From assembly GCA_023449855.1 (NCBI GenBank), contig JAEXHR010000150.1, positions 1 to 24,969 on the forward strand: DNA of 24,969 bases, written 5' to 3'. Numbering within the stretch: the first letter of the stretch is position 1; each line of letters starts with the position of its first letter. Positions 13,701 to 20,938 of the stretch are shown piece by piece. A program made the translations under genes and the position numbers. The stretch is from Pseudomonadota bacterium. Its GTDB lineage: Bacteria; Pseudomonadota; Alphaproteobacteria; Rhizobiales; Xanthobacteraceae. The notes under the pieces are model-generated. The model was not told the origin of the DNA, searched no databases, and saw only the letters and a list, made by a program, of their open reading frames with translations.

Positions 13701-14006
13701 GTCATTTCAGCCGAGGACGGCCCCGCCGCCATACGGCTGATCGAGAACGGCGCCCGGCCCTCGCTTCTCTTCACCGATGTCGTGATGCCGGGAATGACGG
13801 GCGGCGAGCTTGCCAAGGTGGTCAGGCGGCTTCTTCCGAACATCAAAGTCCTGTTCACGACCGGCTATACCCGGAATGCGATCGTCCACAACGGCGTCCT
13901 CGATGCAGGAACTCATCTGATCTCGAAACCCTACGCAATCCAAGACCTCGCAGACAAGGTCCGCGCGATTCTGGACGAGCAGTGGGGTGAGCCTCCGAGC
14001 GGTTGA
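10776..14006 (+). CDS. GAF-GAF-PAS-GAF hybrid histidine kinase
   Basis: This 1076-residue, apparently soluble sensor kinase has GAF1 about 20-175, GAF2 about 190-345, PAS about 355-475 (ending GTVIDITELKKSE), GAF3 about 485-645 and a coiled coil about 645-700. The kinase core has phospho-His709 (GGIAHDFNN), N-box Asn822 (NLAVNARDAMP), DTGSGMD at 864-870 and GKGTGLGLS at 888-896. The receiver at about 950-1067 has Glu956/Asp957, Asp1001 and Lys1051. No membrane segment is seen. GAF1 and GAF2 share a motif (RDWNAPG / GDWASPG) and look like an internal duplication. The H-box is of the HisKA type, unlike the HWE core of the divergent phytochrome. In-frame ATGs at 10803 and 10815 are alternative starts. 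The ligand is unknown; no conserved bilin Cys is evident. Confidence 0.92.
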   Translation: MCTLPLANGMSPSMSANSRNAVLAALGDRIRQIADPDELAYAAAEILGRALDVSRAGYGTIDPAAETITISRDWNAPGVKTLAGVLHFRDYGSYIDDLKRGTTVVIADAERDPRVGDQAKALAAISARAFVNMPVIETGGVVALLYLNHAEPRGWSDAELDLIREVAERTRTAVERRRAELSVRENEIRLVFLDRLGRATANCGTAEEVMSVTTSMLGQHLGVSNCAYADMDDDEDGFTIRGDWASPGAMHILGRYRLADFGKKAVAELGQGRPLIVNDNLVELDPEEAQAFQRIGIGATICMPFRKEGRLAALMAIHHRSAHNWTDVELALLAEVTERSWAHIERVRSEGAAREAAERLTLANNAAGIGTWDYDPVFRILRWDERCKALFGLPANADVSYDGTFLPGIHPGDRERVHRAVTAALDPDNPVSYRTEYRTIGLADGVERWLAATGDAIFANHNAVRFVGTVIDITELKKSERHLRILNDTGAAVSRERDLDIIVQTVTDAGVELSGAEFGAFFYNVLNAEGESYMLYALSGVPRSAFENFPMPRNTAVFSPTFTGTGVVRSDDITADARYGHNEPRKGMPAGHLHVRSYLAVPVISRSGDVLGGLFFGHKEIGRFQVEHETALLGIAGHAATAIDNARLLSEVERELAERKRAEAALQALNAELEERVAAEIEGRSKTEEQLRQAQKMEAVGQLTGGIAHDFNNMLAVVIGGLNLARRKLSKGDIDIDRFIDGALDGANRAATLTQRLLAFSRQQPLAPEVLAVNRMIAGMSELLDRSLGETVKVETVLAAGLWNVKVDPAQLESAVLNLAVNARDAMPSGGKLTIETMNASVDANYARQYSIQPGQFVLIAVTDTGSGMDREVVSKAFDPFYSTKEVGKGTGLGLSQVYGFVRQSGGHVKIYSELGIGTTVKIYLPRFHGEVAVDSDVTPPTLNSGSERELVLVVEDEERVRSVSVETLRDLGYSVISAEDGPAAIRLIENGARPSLLFTDVVMPGMTGGELAKVVRRLLPNIKVLFTTGYTRNAIVHNGVLDAGTHLISKPYAIQDLADKVRAILDEQWGEPPSG

Positions 14007-14096
14007 TTGTCTCGGCGCCCACGGCTTCGGGGCAAGGAACGGCGAACGCTCTGCTGCATTTAAGATTGGAGTGAGGATGCGGTTGGAGAGCATGCG

Positions 14097-15170
14097 TTGG
14101 CGGATCGCTCAAATTTCAGCACACCATCAATCAAGTTGATGCTTGCCCTGCTCGCGCTGGCAGCCGCGATTGCCTACCTCGGACCGAACGAGCAAAAGGA
14201 TACAGACGATTCGAGAATGGAGCTTGGTCACGGTCGCACCGTTAGTTCGCCTGCAGAAACTCCCGCACCACGTTGGAAAGACATCCTCCGGCGTACCTAC
14301 GAGCAAATTAATGACGACCGGCTTCTGGCCGTTGCGGCCGGTGTGGTATTCTACGGACTACTTGCTCTATTTCCGGCCATCACAGCGCTAGTTTCGTCAT
14401 ACGCACTGTTCGCTGATCCAGCCACGATCAACGATCATCTCGCGGCGCTCTCCGGATTACTTCCCACCGGTGCATATTCAATTGTGGAGGAGCAGGTTCA
14501 GCGAGTATTGGCAAAGGGCAACGTCAAACTTGGATTTGCATTCGCCGCCAGCATTGGCCTTGCCGCTTGGAGCGCCAACGGCGGGGTGAAGGCGATTATC
14601 GATGCTTTGAACGTGGTGTACGACGAAAAGGAGCGGCGTGGCTTCATCAAGCTAAACGCCGTGTCTCTGGCGTTCACAGTGGGCGGAATTCTTGCTGTGC
14701 TATGCGCCATTGGGTTGGTTGTCGCCTTGCCTTTCGCACTGTCTGCGGTCGGCCTCGGCGAGATGTCCGAGACCATTCTGAACTATGGCCGTTGGCCGGT
14801 GTTGGCGTTCATGATCTTGCTTGGCCTCGCGACCCTATATCGATTTGGACCCAATCGGCGTTCTCCGAAGTGGAAATGGATTTCCGTAGGCAGCGTCTCC
14901 GCAACGCTCGCGTGGCTCGCAGGTTCGGTGACTCTATCCTATTATCTCGCACACTACGCCGGCTATGATGCGACCTACGGATCGCTCGGCGCCGCAATCG
15001 GACTGATGATGTGGATGTGGATGTCGACGATCGTGATCCTATTCGGCGCCGAGTTGAATTCGGAGATCGAGCATCAGATCCTCACCGACGGAAAGGATGT
15101 GCGCTCAATCGCTGAGAAGCCTACCAAGCGCCCGGACAACCGTTTACTAAAATCTAATCATTCTCTGTGA
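14097..15170 (+). CDS. YihY/BrkB family inner-membrane protein
   Basis: This 357-residue polytopic membrane protein of the BrkB/YihY family (PF03631) has an N-terminal hydrophobic helix at 14-29, then a cytoplasmic-like linker. The BrkB core starts near 60 (ILRRTYEQINDDRLLAVAAGVVFYGLLALFPA) and has helices near 78-105, 145-165, 186-216, 233-250, 262-288 and 297-320. Family blocks include AAWSANGGVKAIIDALN at 156-172 and the Trp/Met-rich LMMWMWMSTIVILFGAELN at 303-321. Its function is not settled. TTG 14097 follows TTGGAGAGC and is the likely start; ATG 14139 is the alternative. A weak EcfG-like match (GGAAC-N16-CATT, 14036-14060) lies upstream. Confidence 0.92.
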   Translation: MADRSNFSTPSIKLMLALLALAAAIAYLGPNEQKDTDDSRMELGHGRTVSSPAETPAPRWKDILRRTYEQINDDRLLAVAAGVVFYGLLALFPAITALVSSYALFADPATINDHLAALSGLLPTGAYSIVEEQVQRVLAKGNVKLGFAFAASIGLAAWSANGGVKAIIDALNVVYDEKERRGFIKLNAVSLAFTVGGILAVLCAIGLVVALPFALSAVGLGEMSETILNYGRWPVLAFMILLGLATLYRFGPNRRSPKWKWISVGSVSATLAWLAGSVTLSYYLAHYAGYDATYGSLGAAIGLMMWMWMSTIVILFGAELNSEIEHQILTDGKDVRSIAEKPTKRPDNRLLKSNHSL

Positions 15171-15200
15171 CGATGTTCGCTGACATACGCTGCAATCGCT

Positions 15201-15229
15201 TTGACTGGCGAGTGCGGCGTTTTTGTATT
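15201..15229 (+). promoter_or_regulatory. candidate sigma-70 promoter of the accessory operon
   Basis: TTGACT at 15201-15206, 17 bases, then TGTATT at 15224-15229. It lies 20 bases upstream of ATG 15249, at the left edge of the accessory segment. Confidence 0.4.
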
Positions 15230-15248
15230 TGTAATTCGATTGCAGGTC

Positions 15249-15803
15249 ATGACGACTTCACCGCTGCCGCCGCCTCCTTCGCATCCGCCACGTGCGCCGC
15301 TGGATCCACCGTTGCTACACCAAAAGCCCCTGCCCCCACCGCAGGCGCTTCCCCAGACGGATCGAGACGCGTCCGGCCGCTTTGTGCCGGGAAACAAGGT
15401 CACACGACGCGGCCATCGTCATCGCGTCACTACGGCAATGGAAAATCTGATGGCCGGCCAATGGGAAGCGATCACTCAGACTGTGATCCAGGCGGCGCTA
15501 CGCGGCGATATGGCGGCGGCTAAGTTGGTTGTGGAGCGCATTTCGCCACCACGGCGCGGGTCTGTGGTGACGCTGGATGACTTCCCGGCGATAGCCAGTG
15601 TCTCGGACATTCCTGCCGCCAGCGCCGCTTTGGTCTCCGCGGTGGCGAATGGGCAAATCTCAGCAGAGGAAGCCGCACCGATTTCTAAGATGCTGGCCGA
15701 ATACGTGACTGCAGCGGAAGCTACGACCCAGGCCGCGCGCCTCGATGAAATCGAACGTCGACTGGCCGGTGGCGAGCGGACAATCGATCATGGCGAGTCA
15801 TAG
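15249..15803 (+). CDS. DUF5681-like phage-associated protein
   Basis: This is a 184-residue protein. The first 40 residues are a proline-rich low-complexity leader. Residues about 37-100 (RDASGRFVPGNKVTRRGHRHRVTTAMENLM, then AITQTVIQAALRGDMAAAKLVVERI) match the DUF5681 pattern of phage and mobile-element proteins, often found near terminase genes. The rest is Ala-rich helix (SAALVSAVANGQISAEEA, and YVTAAEATTQAARLDEIERRLA). Its role is unproven; a small-terminase-like or DNA-binding role is possible. It overlaps the next gene by 14 bases, which indicates an operon. Confidence 0.7.
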   Translation: MTTSPLPPPPSHPPRAPLDPPLLHQKPLPPPQALPQTDRDASGRFVPGNKVTRRGHRHRVTTAMENLMAGQWEAITQTVIQAALRGDMAAAKLVVERISPPRRGSVVTLDDFPAIASVSDIPAASAALVSAVANGQISAEEAAPISKMLAEYVTAAEATTQAARLDEIERRLAGGERTIDHGES

Positions 15804-16281
15804 GGCACTTAGGGCGCGGCTGGACGCACTGGAGCGAAAGATTCCGCCCGAAGAACCGAGCTTCGCGATCATGCGATCGCTCGTGTCGCCGAACCCAAGC
15901 CCGGGCGGCCCACCGGTCTTCGAAGGCATCGCGGAACGTACGACAACGCAGATCCCCACAGCCGGCTATCCAGGAGTGGACGAAATCTGGGAGCCGCCGC
16001 TGATGGTGCAGGCGAACGAGCTGCCGCACCTGACAAATGCCGACGCGACGCGTTATTTCGAACTAATCGGCCAGACCCGCAATACGAAGCCGATGGACAT
16101 CGCGGCTCGAGCTGTGCGAGGTTTTGTGCTGTGGCGCAATGCGCCCGGCGGCCCGGCAGTCGCGCGGTACGGACGGGATGGAATTGAGGTCGTTCAGCCA
16201 CTGTGGCCAAAATACCAAACGGAAAGTCAACAACTCGCTGCAACGTCATCACCTCTTTCGTCCGCATCGGAGCGGTCGTAG
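15790..16281 (+). CDS. hypothetical protein of the accessory segment
   Basis: This is a 163-residue protein starting with a helical RALRARLDALERKIPPEEP, a Pro/Gly-rich middle, then a probably folded part (LPHLTNADATRYFELIGQT, MDIAARAVRGFVLWRN). ATG 15790 overlaps the previous stop, and the longer frame above it has no binding site. The family is not recognised. It lies between the DUF5681-like gene and an HTH-like gene in the same direction. Confidence 0.65.
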   Translation: MASHRALRARLDALERKIPPEEPSFAIMRSLVSPNPSPGGPPVFEGIAERTTTQIPTAGYPGVDEIWEPPLMVQANELPHLTNADATRYFELIGQTRNTKPMDIAARAVRGFVLWRNAPGGPAVARYGRDGIEVVQPLWPKYQTESQQLAATSSPLSSASERS

Positions 16282-16290
16282 TTGGAATGG

Positions 16291-16770
16291 ATGGTAGACT
16301 GGACAGACAAAACTTGGCGCTCGCTTCAAGAACTCGCCGAGATAGCATTTCCGCCGGAGGCAGGCGTCACGGCGGGATCGTTGCAACGACGTGCGCGCAG
16401 GGGACTTCTTGTCGTTTATCGCCCTGGTAAGTTCTACATCTCAAATCTTGCCAATGTCTGGGACATGATTCAGGCCTGTCAGGTGAAGCCGACACCGAAG
16501 CCAAAGTTGGCGACCGTTGATTGGCGTGTACCACAGCAGCCTCCGCCGGATCCTTTCGGCAGGACCGAAGCCGAGGTATCTCGCGATAGATTGGAGGCTC
16601 GACTCGCAAGATGGAAAGCTGATCATGAGGAAGATAAGCGAAAGCGCGCGGAGGAACGTGCGGCCAAAATGGCTGAACGTAAACTCAGGACCAAAGAGCG
16701 TCGTCGCGCAAAGGCTCGCGAGGTCTATCGCGAGAAGAAAGCAAAACAAGCGGAGCAGAATGACCGTTGA
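16291..16770 (+). CDS. HTH/excisionase-like protein with basic coiled-coil tail
   Basis: This is a 159-residue protein. Residues about 10-55 (LQELAEIAFPPEAGVTAGSLQRRARRGLLVVYRPGKFYISNLANVWDMI) resemble the winged-HTH of MerR/AlpA/excisionase-type proteins. A proline-rich hinge (PQQPPPDPFG) follows. Residues about 95-159 are a highly charged helix (KADHEEDKRKRAEERAAKMAERK...) ending in Lys/Arg-rich sequence. The preceding gene stops at 16281, and a TTG at 16282 is the alternative start. It is likely a DNA-binding protein of a mobile element. Confidence 0.6.
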   Translation: MVDWTDKTWRSLQELAEIAFPPEAGVTAGSLQRRARRGLLVVYRPGKFYISNLANVWDMIQACQVKPTPKPKLATVDWRVPQQPPPDPFGRTEAEVSRDRLEARLARWKADHEEDKRKRAEERAAKMAERKLRTKERRRAKAREVYREKKAKQAEQNDR

Positions 16771-16830
16771 CCCCGCCTGATGCCCAATACGTCACGTAAG
16801 AAGTTCGGTGCTTGTCCAATGGTCGGCAGA

Positions 16831-17121
16831 CTACGCCGCCAATGCGACCTCGTAGCCGTAACCGATCTTCACCATGTCGCGGCGCACATTCACCGGTGCG
16901 TCCAGGTAGTCGCGGATGGCACCATAAGTCCAGCCGAGATCCTGCAACGCAAATTGAAGTGCATCTTCGCAGCCATCCGCGTCGAACTCGTCGAACGCAG
17001 CGCGCTCGGCCATGGCATGATCAACGGTGTCGTCCAACGCTTCCGCGCTGAAAAAGATGCAGCCCGGCAGCGCCGGCGAGGTGATCTGGAACTTCGGGAG
17101 GGAGCGAGACTTGCGGGCCAT
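16831..17121 (-). CDS. hypothetical protein divergent from the XRE repressor
   Basis: This is a 96-residue acidic protein starting MARKSRSLPKFQITSPALPG and ending LDAPVNVRRDMVKIGYGYEVALAA. The middle is rich in Asp, Glu and Ala. The family is not recognised. A strong sigma-70 promoter (TTGACA-N16-TATATT) lies upstream, and its -35 box is half of an inverted repeat. That makes it a likely target of the adjacent XRE-type regulator, by analogy with phage early genes. Confidence 0.65.
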   Translation of the reverse strand: MARKSRSLPKFQITSPALPGCIFFSAEALDDTVDHAMAERAAFDEFDADGCEDALQFALQDLGWTYGAIRDYLDAPVNVRRDMVKIGYGYEVALAA

Positions 17122-17161
17122 GGTTTTGTCCGGTGTAGCGGTTGATTTGCCTATGCCGACG

Positions 17162-17245
17162 AATATAGGTGGCATTCATGTTATGTCAACAAAAATCGCA
17201 ATCATATCTATTATTGTTGACATTACGTACTGGCTTCGATAGTTC
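17162..17245. promoter_or_regulatory. divergent promoters over a 10-bp inverted repeat operator
   Basis: ATGTCAACAA at 17183-17192 and its exact complement TTGTTGACAT at 17214-17223 form a perfect inverted repeat. Each arm contains a TTGACA -35 box pointing outward. Leftward: TTGACA 17189-17184, 16 bases, TATATT 17167-17162. Rightward: TTGACA 17217-17222, 16-17 bases, ATAGTT/TAGTTC at 17239-17245. A dimeric repressor binding both arms would shut both promoters, and the XRE gene at 17277 is the natural candidate. Confidence 0.65.
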
Positions 17246-17276
17246 GGAACTACAGTAAGTAACGGAGTAATCGACG

Positions 17277-17546
17277 ATGCGCGTGACGGGAGATCAGATT
17301 CGGGCAGCCCGCGCCTATTTGAACTGGACAATTGCAGATCTCGCCAAGGCGGCTTCAGTCGGCGACTCGACGCTGCGGGCGATCGAAGCGGGCAAGGAGG
17401 TTGACGGCGGCTTGGATGCGACCAGGAGCTATCGAACCAAGGCACGAGAGGAAACGCTGGCCCGCATCGTCAAAACTCTTGAAGACGCAGGGGTCACCTT
17501 CTTGCGAGACGACGGTCGCGGCGCTGGCCTACGCGCCAAAACGTAA
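17277..17546 (+). CDS. XRE-family transcriptional regulator
   Basis: This is an 89-residue protein with an N-terminal lambda-repressor-like HTH (residues about 4-45: GDQIRAARAYLNWTIADLAKAASVGDSTLRAIEAG). The C-terminal helix LARIVKTLEDAGVTFLRDDGRGAG is typical of short alphaproteobacterial Cro/XRE regulators. There is no LexA-like peptidase domain. It probably binds the inverted repeat immediately upstream, controlling itself and the divergent gene. Confidence 0.85.
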   Translation: MRVTGDQIRAARAYLNWTIADLAKAASVGDSTLRAIEAGKEVDGGLDATRSYRTKAREETLARIVKTLEDAGVTFLRDDGRGAGLRAKT

Positions 17547-17566
17547 TCCCCGATTTTGCGGCATTA

Positions 17567-17595
17567 TTGACTCTCCGTAATTTTGCGGTTAATGT
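17567..17595 (+). promoter_or_regulatory. candidate promoter giving a leaderless message
   Basis: TTGACT at 17567-17572, 17 bases, then TAATGT at 17590-17595. The start of transcription would fall about 17602, which is the A of the next gene's ATG. A 9-base direct repeat (ATTTTGCGG at 17553 and 17580) brackets the -35 box. Confidence 0.4.
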
Positions 17596-17601
17596 GCAAG
17601 C

Positions 17602-18234
17602 ATGATGCAGTATTCGACCGGCGCATTTACGGACTGTCTGGCCACCCTGGGGACGCATGCCATTGCACCCAAGGCGTTCGAGCGCGTGACTAGGTGCATG
17701 CGCGCGGCTGGTGCGCTACCAGAGACGAAACGCGGGCGCGGCGCTACGCAATACGACAGCGCGAGCGCAATCAGCGCTACGTTGGGCTGCCTTCTAGGAC
17801 CGTCCGACACAAAGGCGGCCGCGACCGTAACGGCAATCCGCAGTTTGGAGTTGACCGGCACGTATGTGAATCCGCTGTCGAACGAACCCGGCACCACGTT
17901 CGAGGATACGGCGCGCTCCGCCTTCGACCATTTGCGGCCGATTGTCGCCGACTCGACCAAGTTACTTACGGCCGGCTCGGCGCTGGACGCGATCGTCGAA
18001 GCGATGCGACTAGGACTTGTGCCGGATCCGCGTCGCGTTGTTATCGAGTTTTATGACCGCGACCGCATGGTCAATATCTATCTCGATGGTCACCCGACCG
18101 AACAATCCGTGTGCTTGACTTACGGCACACCGCGCCCGTTCGACGCGCTGCAGAACATCTTCCGGATTAATGGACGCGCTCTGCAAAGGATCGCGGACGC
18201 GCTCGGCCCAATGACGATTCCACCACCATACTGA
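17602..18234 (+). CDS. hypothetical protein of the accessory segment
   Basis: This is a 210-residue protein. The first 70 residues (TDCLATLGTHAIAPKAFERVTRCMRAAGALPETKRGRGATQYD) resemble a helical DNA-binding domain with a wing-like basic loop. The C-terminal part (VVIEFYDRDRMVNIYLDGHPTEQSVCLTYGTP) is beta-rich. There are two adjacent ATGs and no clear binding site, which fits the predicted leaderless promoter. A regulatory role in the element is a guess. Confidence 0.65.
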   Translation: MMQYSTGAFTDCLATLGTHAIAPKAFERVTRCMRAAGALPETKRGRGATQYDSASAISATLGCLLGPSDTKAAATVTAIRSLELTGTYVNPLSNEPGTTFEDTARSAFDHLRPIVADSTKLLTAGSALDAIVEAMRLGLVPDPRRVVIEFYDRDRMVNIYLDGHPTEQSVCLTYGTPRPFDALQNIFRINGRALQRIADALGPMTIPPPY

Positions 18235-18243
18235 TAAAGAAAA

Positions 18244-18265
18244 ACCCGCACGTTGCCGCGCGGGT
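18244..18265. terminator. terminator-like hairpin
   Basis: ACCCGC 18244-18249 pairs with GCGGGT 18260-18265. Read on the plus strand the tail is weak (CGAAATCTTT); on the minus strand it is followed by TTTTTCTTT and would be a good terminator. It probably insulates the 17602 gene from the helicase gene. Confidence 0.5.
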
Positions 18266-18358
18266 CGAAATCTTTGGTAGTCGCTCGCAACCTCCGCCTA
18301 TAGCATTTCGGCCAATTTGTCAACGTTTTTTTGCGGGTCTCAACGCACGAGGCCCCCT

Positions 18359-20635
18359 GTGCTTGGACACGACGAATTAGATATCGAAGAACGGATTGCC
18401 GCGCCGGTGACCCTCGACGCTTTCGAGGACTTCATCGATTGGCATCAAATCCGCGATTACGAACTTTCTCCCGGTTCGCTCCCCCTCCTGCTTGGCTGGG
18501 ACATGCGGCGGCAATTCGGTGAGGCCGGCTTTCCGGTCTGGCGGGACTTGATGCACTTGATCGAGCCGCCGCTGCTCGCGGAAAGCCTGCTCGGCCCCGG
18601 CGACCCGCGCACTCCTTGCACCACGGCGGAATACGAAGCGGCGCTTGTCGATGACTGGGCAGCGTTTGATCGTCCGCATCACTGGACCGATTGTCTCATC
18701 GTGGACCAAATGGCAGCCGCCCAAAGGGAGGGGTGGGAGCCTTGCGCCGGCGAGGAAGTAAATGCGGCAATCGAAGCTGTCCTGGATGACCTCGCACGCC
18801 GCAGCGGCGCGAAGCGTGCAGTCATTCAGGCTGAAAGCGACGCACGGGAAGCAGCGGAGACGGCGGAAATTCGTGCCGAGCAGAATGCGGAATTCGCAGT
18901 GTATGAAGCATGGCTGGCCGCTGGCGAGCCTGCGACAGCTCCCCTCGCCGATGAACACCGCGCCCGCAAACAGCGCATCGGGCAGGCCCGTATCGAAGCG
19001 GATCACCGTGCCATCGACGAATGGCTGGACGAACAATACGCTGCAAACGAGATCGGTGACGACGTGCCGTCAGATGATCCGCGCTTTGCCGCTTACGTGA
19101 AGCGCAGCGACGAGATCGCCGCCGAGCACAAGGCGAAGATTGCTGAATGGGAAGCGCGCCACGGCGGCCTACCCGCCATTAGGCAGCTTTTCATGGCAGA
19201 TCGTCGCATCCCGCCGGGCACAAGCGTCTATGCGATGGAAAAGCTCAGCCTGCTTTTCACTCTGCCGGACAGCGTTGTGAAGATGTTTGCGGACAACCCG
19301 ATTCAGGGCGCGCCCATAAGTCTCAGCGCGATCCCGAACGAGTGCCACGAGGCGATGCGCTGGCTCACCCAGCCGCTGCAATGGGTGGACATGCAGGGCA
19401 ACCTGGTCAACTCGCAGGGGATGCGCGTGCTGGATCCGGATATCGGGCGCTACGTCGATTTTGATCCGTACACCCACTGCCGTAGCCAGCCGATCGACCT
19501 GAGAGGAATGCCCATGCCGACTCCCCCGCAGCTCTCGATCGTCCCCGCCGAACCGGCGCCAGACTATCTCACGTCGTCGCGAGACTTCATGGCGACATTT
19601 GAGCCGCCGGAATATCTGATCGATGGAATGCTGCAGGTTCGCTATTTCTACTCACTGACCGCCGGCACCGGTGTTGGCAAGACGGCCATTGCGATGCGCC
19701 TGGCCGGGCATGTCGTTCTCGGCAAGCCGATCGGCGATCGTGAAGTGCAGCAAGGCGACGTGCTGTATTTGGCCGGCGAAAACCCTGCGGACGTACAATA
19801 TCGCTGGCTGGCGCTTAGTCGTGACATGGGAATCGATCCTGAGACTGAGCACGTTACCTGGATGGTCGGCGCGAAAGACCTGGCCGTCGCCGGCCAGACG
19901 ATGGTGGCCGAAGCGGCTCGAAAGGGTAAGGCGTTCAAGCTGATCGTCGTCGATACCGCAGCCGCCTACAACTTCGGTGACAACGAGAATGACAACTCCC
20001 AGGCGGGCGCCTATGCGCGCCAGTTGCGCTCGCTGGTCAACATGCCGGGCGGTCCGTGCGTGCTCGTGCTCTGCCATCCGACCAAGCGCGCCGCAGACGA
20101 CGACCTGATGCCGCGCGGTGGCGGCGCCTTCATCGCTGAAGTCGACGGAAACATGGCCGTGATGAAAAAAGAGGGACTTCTGGCCGTCGTGCCGTTCGGC
20201 AAGTTCCGCGGCGATATGTCATGGTCGCAGCATTACGAGCTGGAGAAGATCGAGGATCATCCGAAGCTGAAAGATGCACGCGGTCGCCAGATGGCCAGTA
20301 TAATCGCCCGGCCGATCGCATCGACGAGTGCGGAGATCAAGGCGCGCAACGGCCATAATGACGGCATCACGTTGCTGCACGCCGTATTCGACCACCCGGC
20401 ATCAAACGCCACCGAACTCGCTCGGCACCTCAACTGGACCTACGGCAAGGCCGCAGAGCCGCACAAGAACAAGGTCAACCGTCTCATGGAAAGCCTGGTG
20501 GCTCAGAAGCTCGTGCGCGAAACCATGGGGCGTTGGAAAATCACTTCCAAGGGGCAAGAGGCGCTGAATGATGCGGACACTGCAGCCGCTCGCGCCCCGC
20601 GTCCGATGTTCCCAATTCCGGGAGTCAACACGTAA
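18359..20635 (+). CDS. RepA-like AAA/RecA-fold replicative helicase
   Basis: This is a 758-residue protein. The C-terminal half is a RepA/AAA_25-type RecA-fold ATPase: Walker A GTGVGKT at 436-442, a strand-like DVLYLAGENPADVQYR, Walker B LIVVDTAAA with Asp532, a sensor-like VLVLCHPTKRA and GGGAFIAEVD. A winged-helix end follows (SNATELARHLNWTYGK ... LMESLVAQKLV). The N-terminal 420 residues include a long Ala/Glu-rich helical stretch and match no primase motif I can see. RepA-type helicases unwind DNA at plasmid or phage origins, and here an iteron-like cluster follows immediately. GTG 18359 is preferred (AGG six bases upstream); TTG 18317 is the longer alternative. Confidence 0.85.
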   Translation: MLGHDELDIEERIAAPVTLDAFEDFIDWHQIRDYELSPGSLPLLLGWDMRRQFGEAGFPVWRDLMHLIEPPLLAESLLGPGDPRTPCTTAEYEAALVDDWAAFDRPHHWTDCLIVDQMAAAQREGWEPCAGEEVNAAIEAVLDDLARRSGAKRAVIQAESDAREAAETAEIRAEQNAEFAVYEAWLAAGEPATAPLADEHRARKQRIGQARIEADHRAIDEWLDEQYAANEIGDDVPSDDPRFAAYVKRSDEIAAEHKAKIAEWEARHGGLPAIRQLFMADRRIPPGTSVYAMEKLSLLFTLPDSVVKMFADNPIQGAPISLSAIPNECHEAMRWLTQPLQWVDMQGNLVNSQGMRVLDPDIGRYVDFDPYTHCRSQPIDLRGMPMPTPPQLSIVPAEPAPDYLTSSRDFMATFEPPEYLIDGMLQVRYFYSLTAGTGVGKTAIAMRLAGHVVLGKPIGDREVQQGDVLYLAGENPADVQYRWLALSRDMGIDPETEHVTWMVGAKDLAVAGQTMVAEAARKGKAFKLIVVDTAAAYNFGDNENDNSQAGAYARQLRSLVNMPGGPCVLVLCHPTKRAADDDLMPRGGGAFIAEVDGNMAVMKKEGLLAVVPFGKFRGDMSWSQHYELEKIEDHPKLKDARGRQMASIIARPIASTSAEIKARNGHNDGITLLHAVFDHPASNATELARHLNWTYGKAAEPHKNKVNRLMESLVAQKLVRETMGRWKITSKGQEALNDADTAAARAPRPMFPIPGVNT

Positions 20636-20640
20636 TTTCT

Positions 20641-20870
20641 CTATACGTTTCGTGTACGGGAACCGAGTGGTTTTTCGCGCATGAACGTACAAGAAACGTA
20701 CAGTACGGGAAACGCCGTACGGCTGTACGGGAACCGGGTAATTTATTATATTTTCCAAAGGTTTATGGTTTTCATTCTTGTACGCCGCACCCTGCTCCAA
20801 TAGGGGTGCCTTTGGCCCCCTTGGAGGGTCACGTACGTACGGCAGGAGTCTATGAAATGGGCCTCTGTAC
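20641..20870. repeat. GTAC-rich iteron-like cluster with AT-rich stretch (candidate origin)
   Basis: Ten GTAC tetramers occur between 20654 and 20870, where about one is expected by chance. The longer unit TGTACGGGAACCG occurs exactly at 20653-20665 and 20724-20736, with a near copy at 20702-20711. An AT-rich stretch (TAATTTATTATATTTTCC, 20739-20756) follows the dense part. The genes on both sides converge on this gap, so it is not a normal promoter region. Confidence 0.55.
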
Positions 20871-20938
20871 GTTTTAGTCCCTCGGCAAATGGAACCCGCA
20901 TCTGCGGCGGGAGTGCGGCCTTTGGAATTACGTGTTGA

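Noticed and set aside
14036..14060. EcfG-like match GGAAC-N16-CATT upstream of the BrkB gene
   Set aside because: The -10 lacks the conserved GTT; kept only as a weak note in the gene entry.
15171..15248. Possible left attachment site matching the tRNA-Ser 3' end
   Set aside because: I searched by eye for the T-arm/acceptor sequence (GGTTCGAATCC, GGAAGGG) at the left edge and elsewhere and found no copy.
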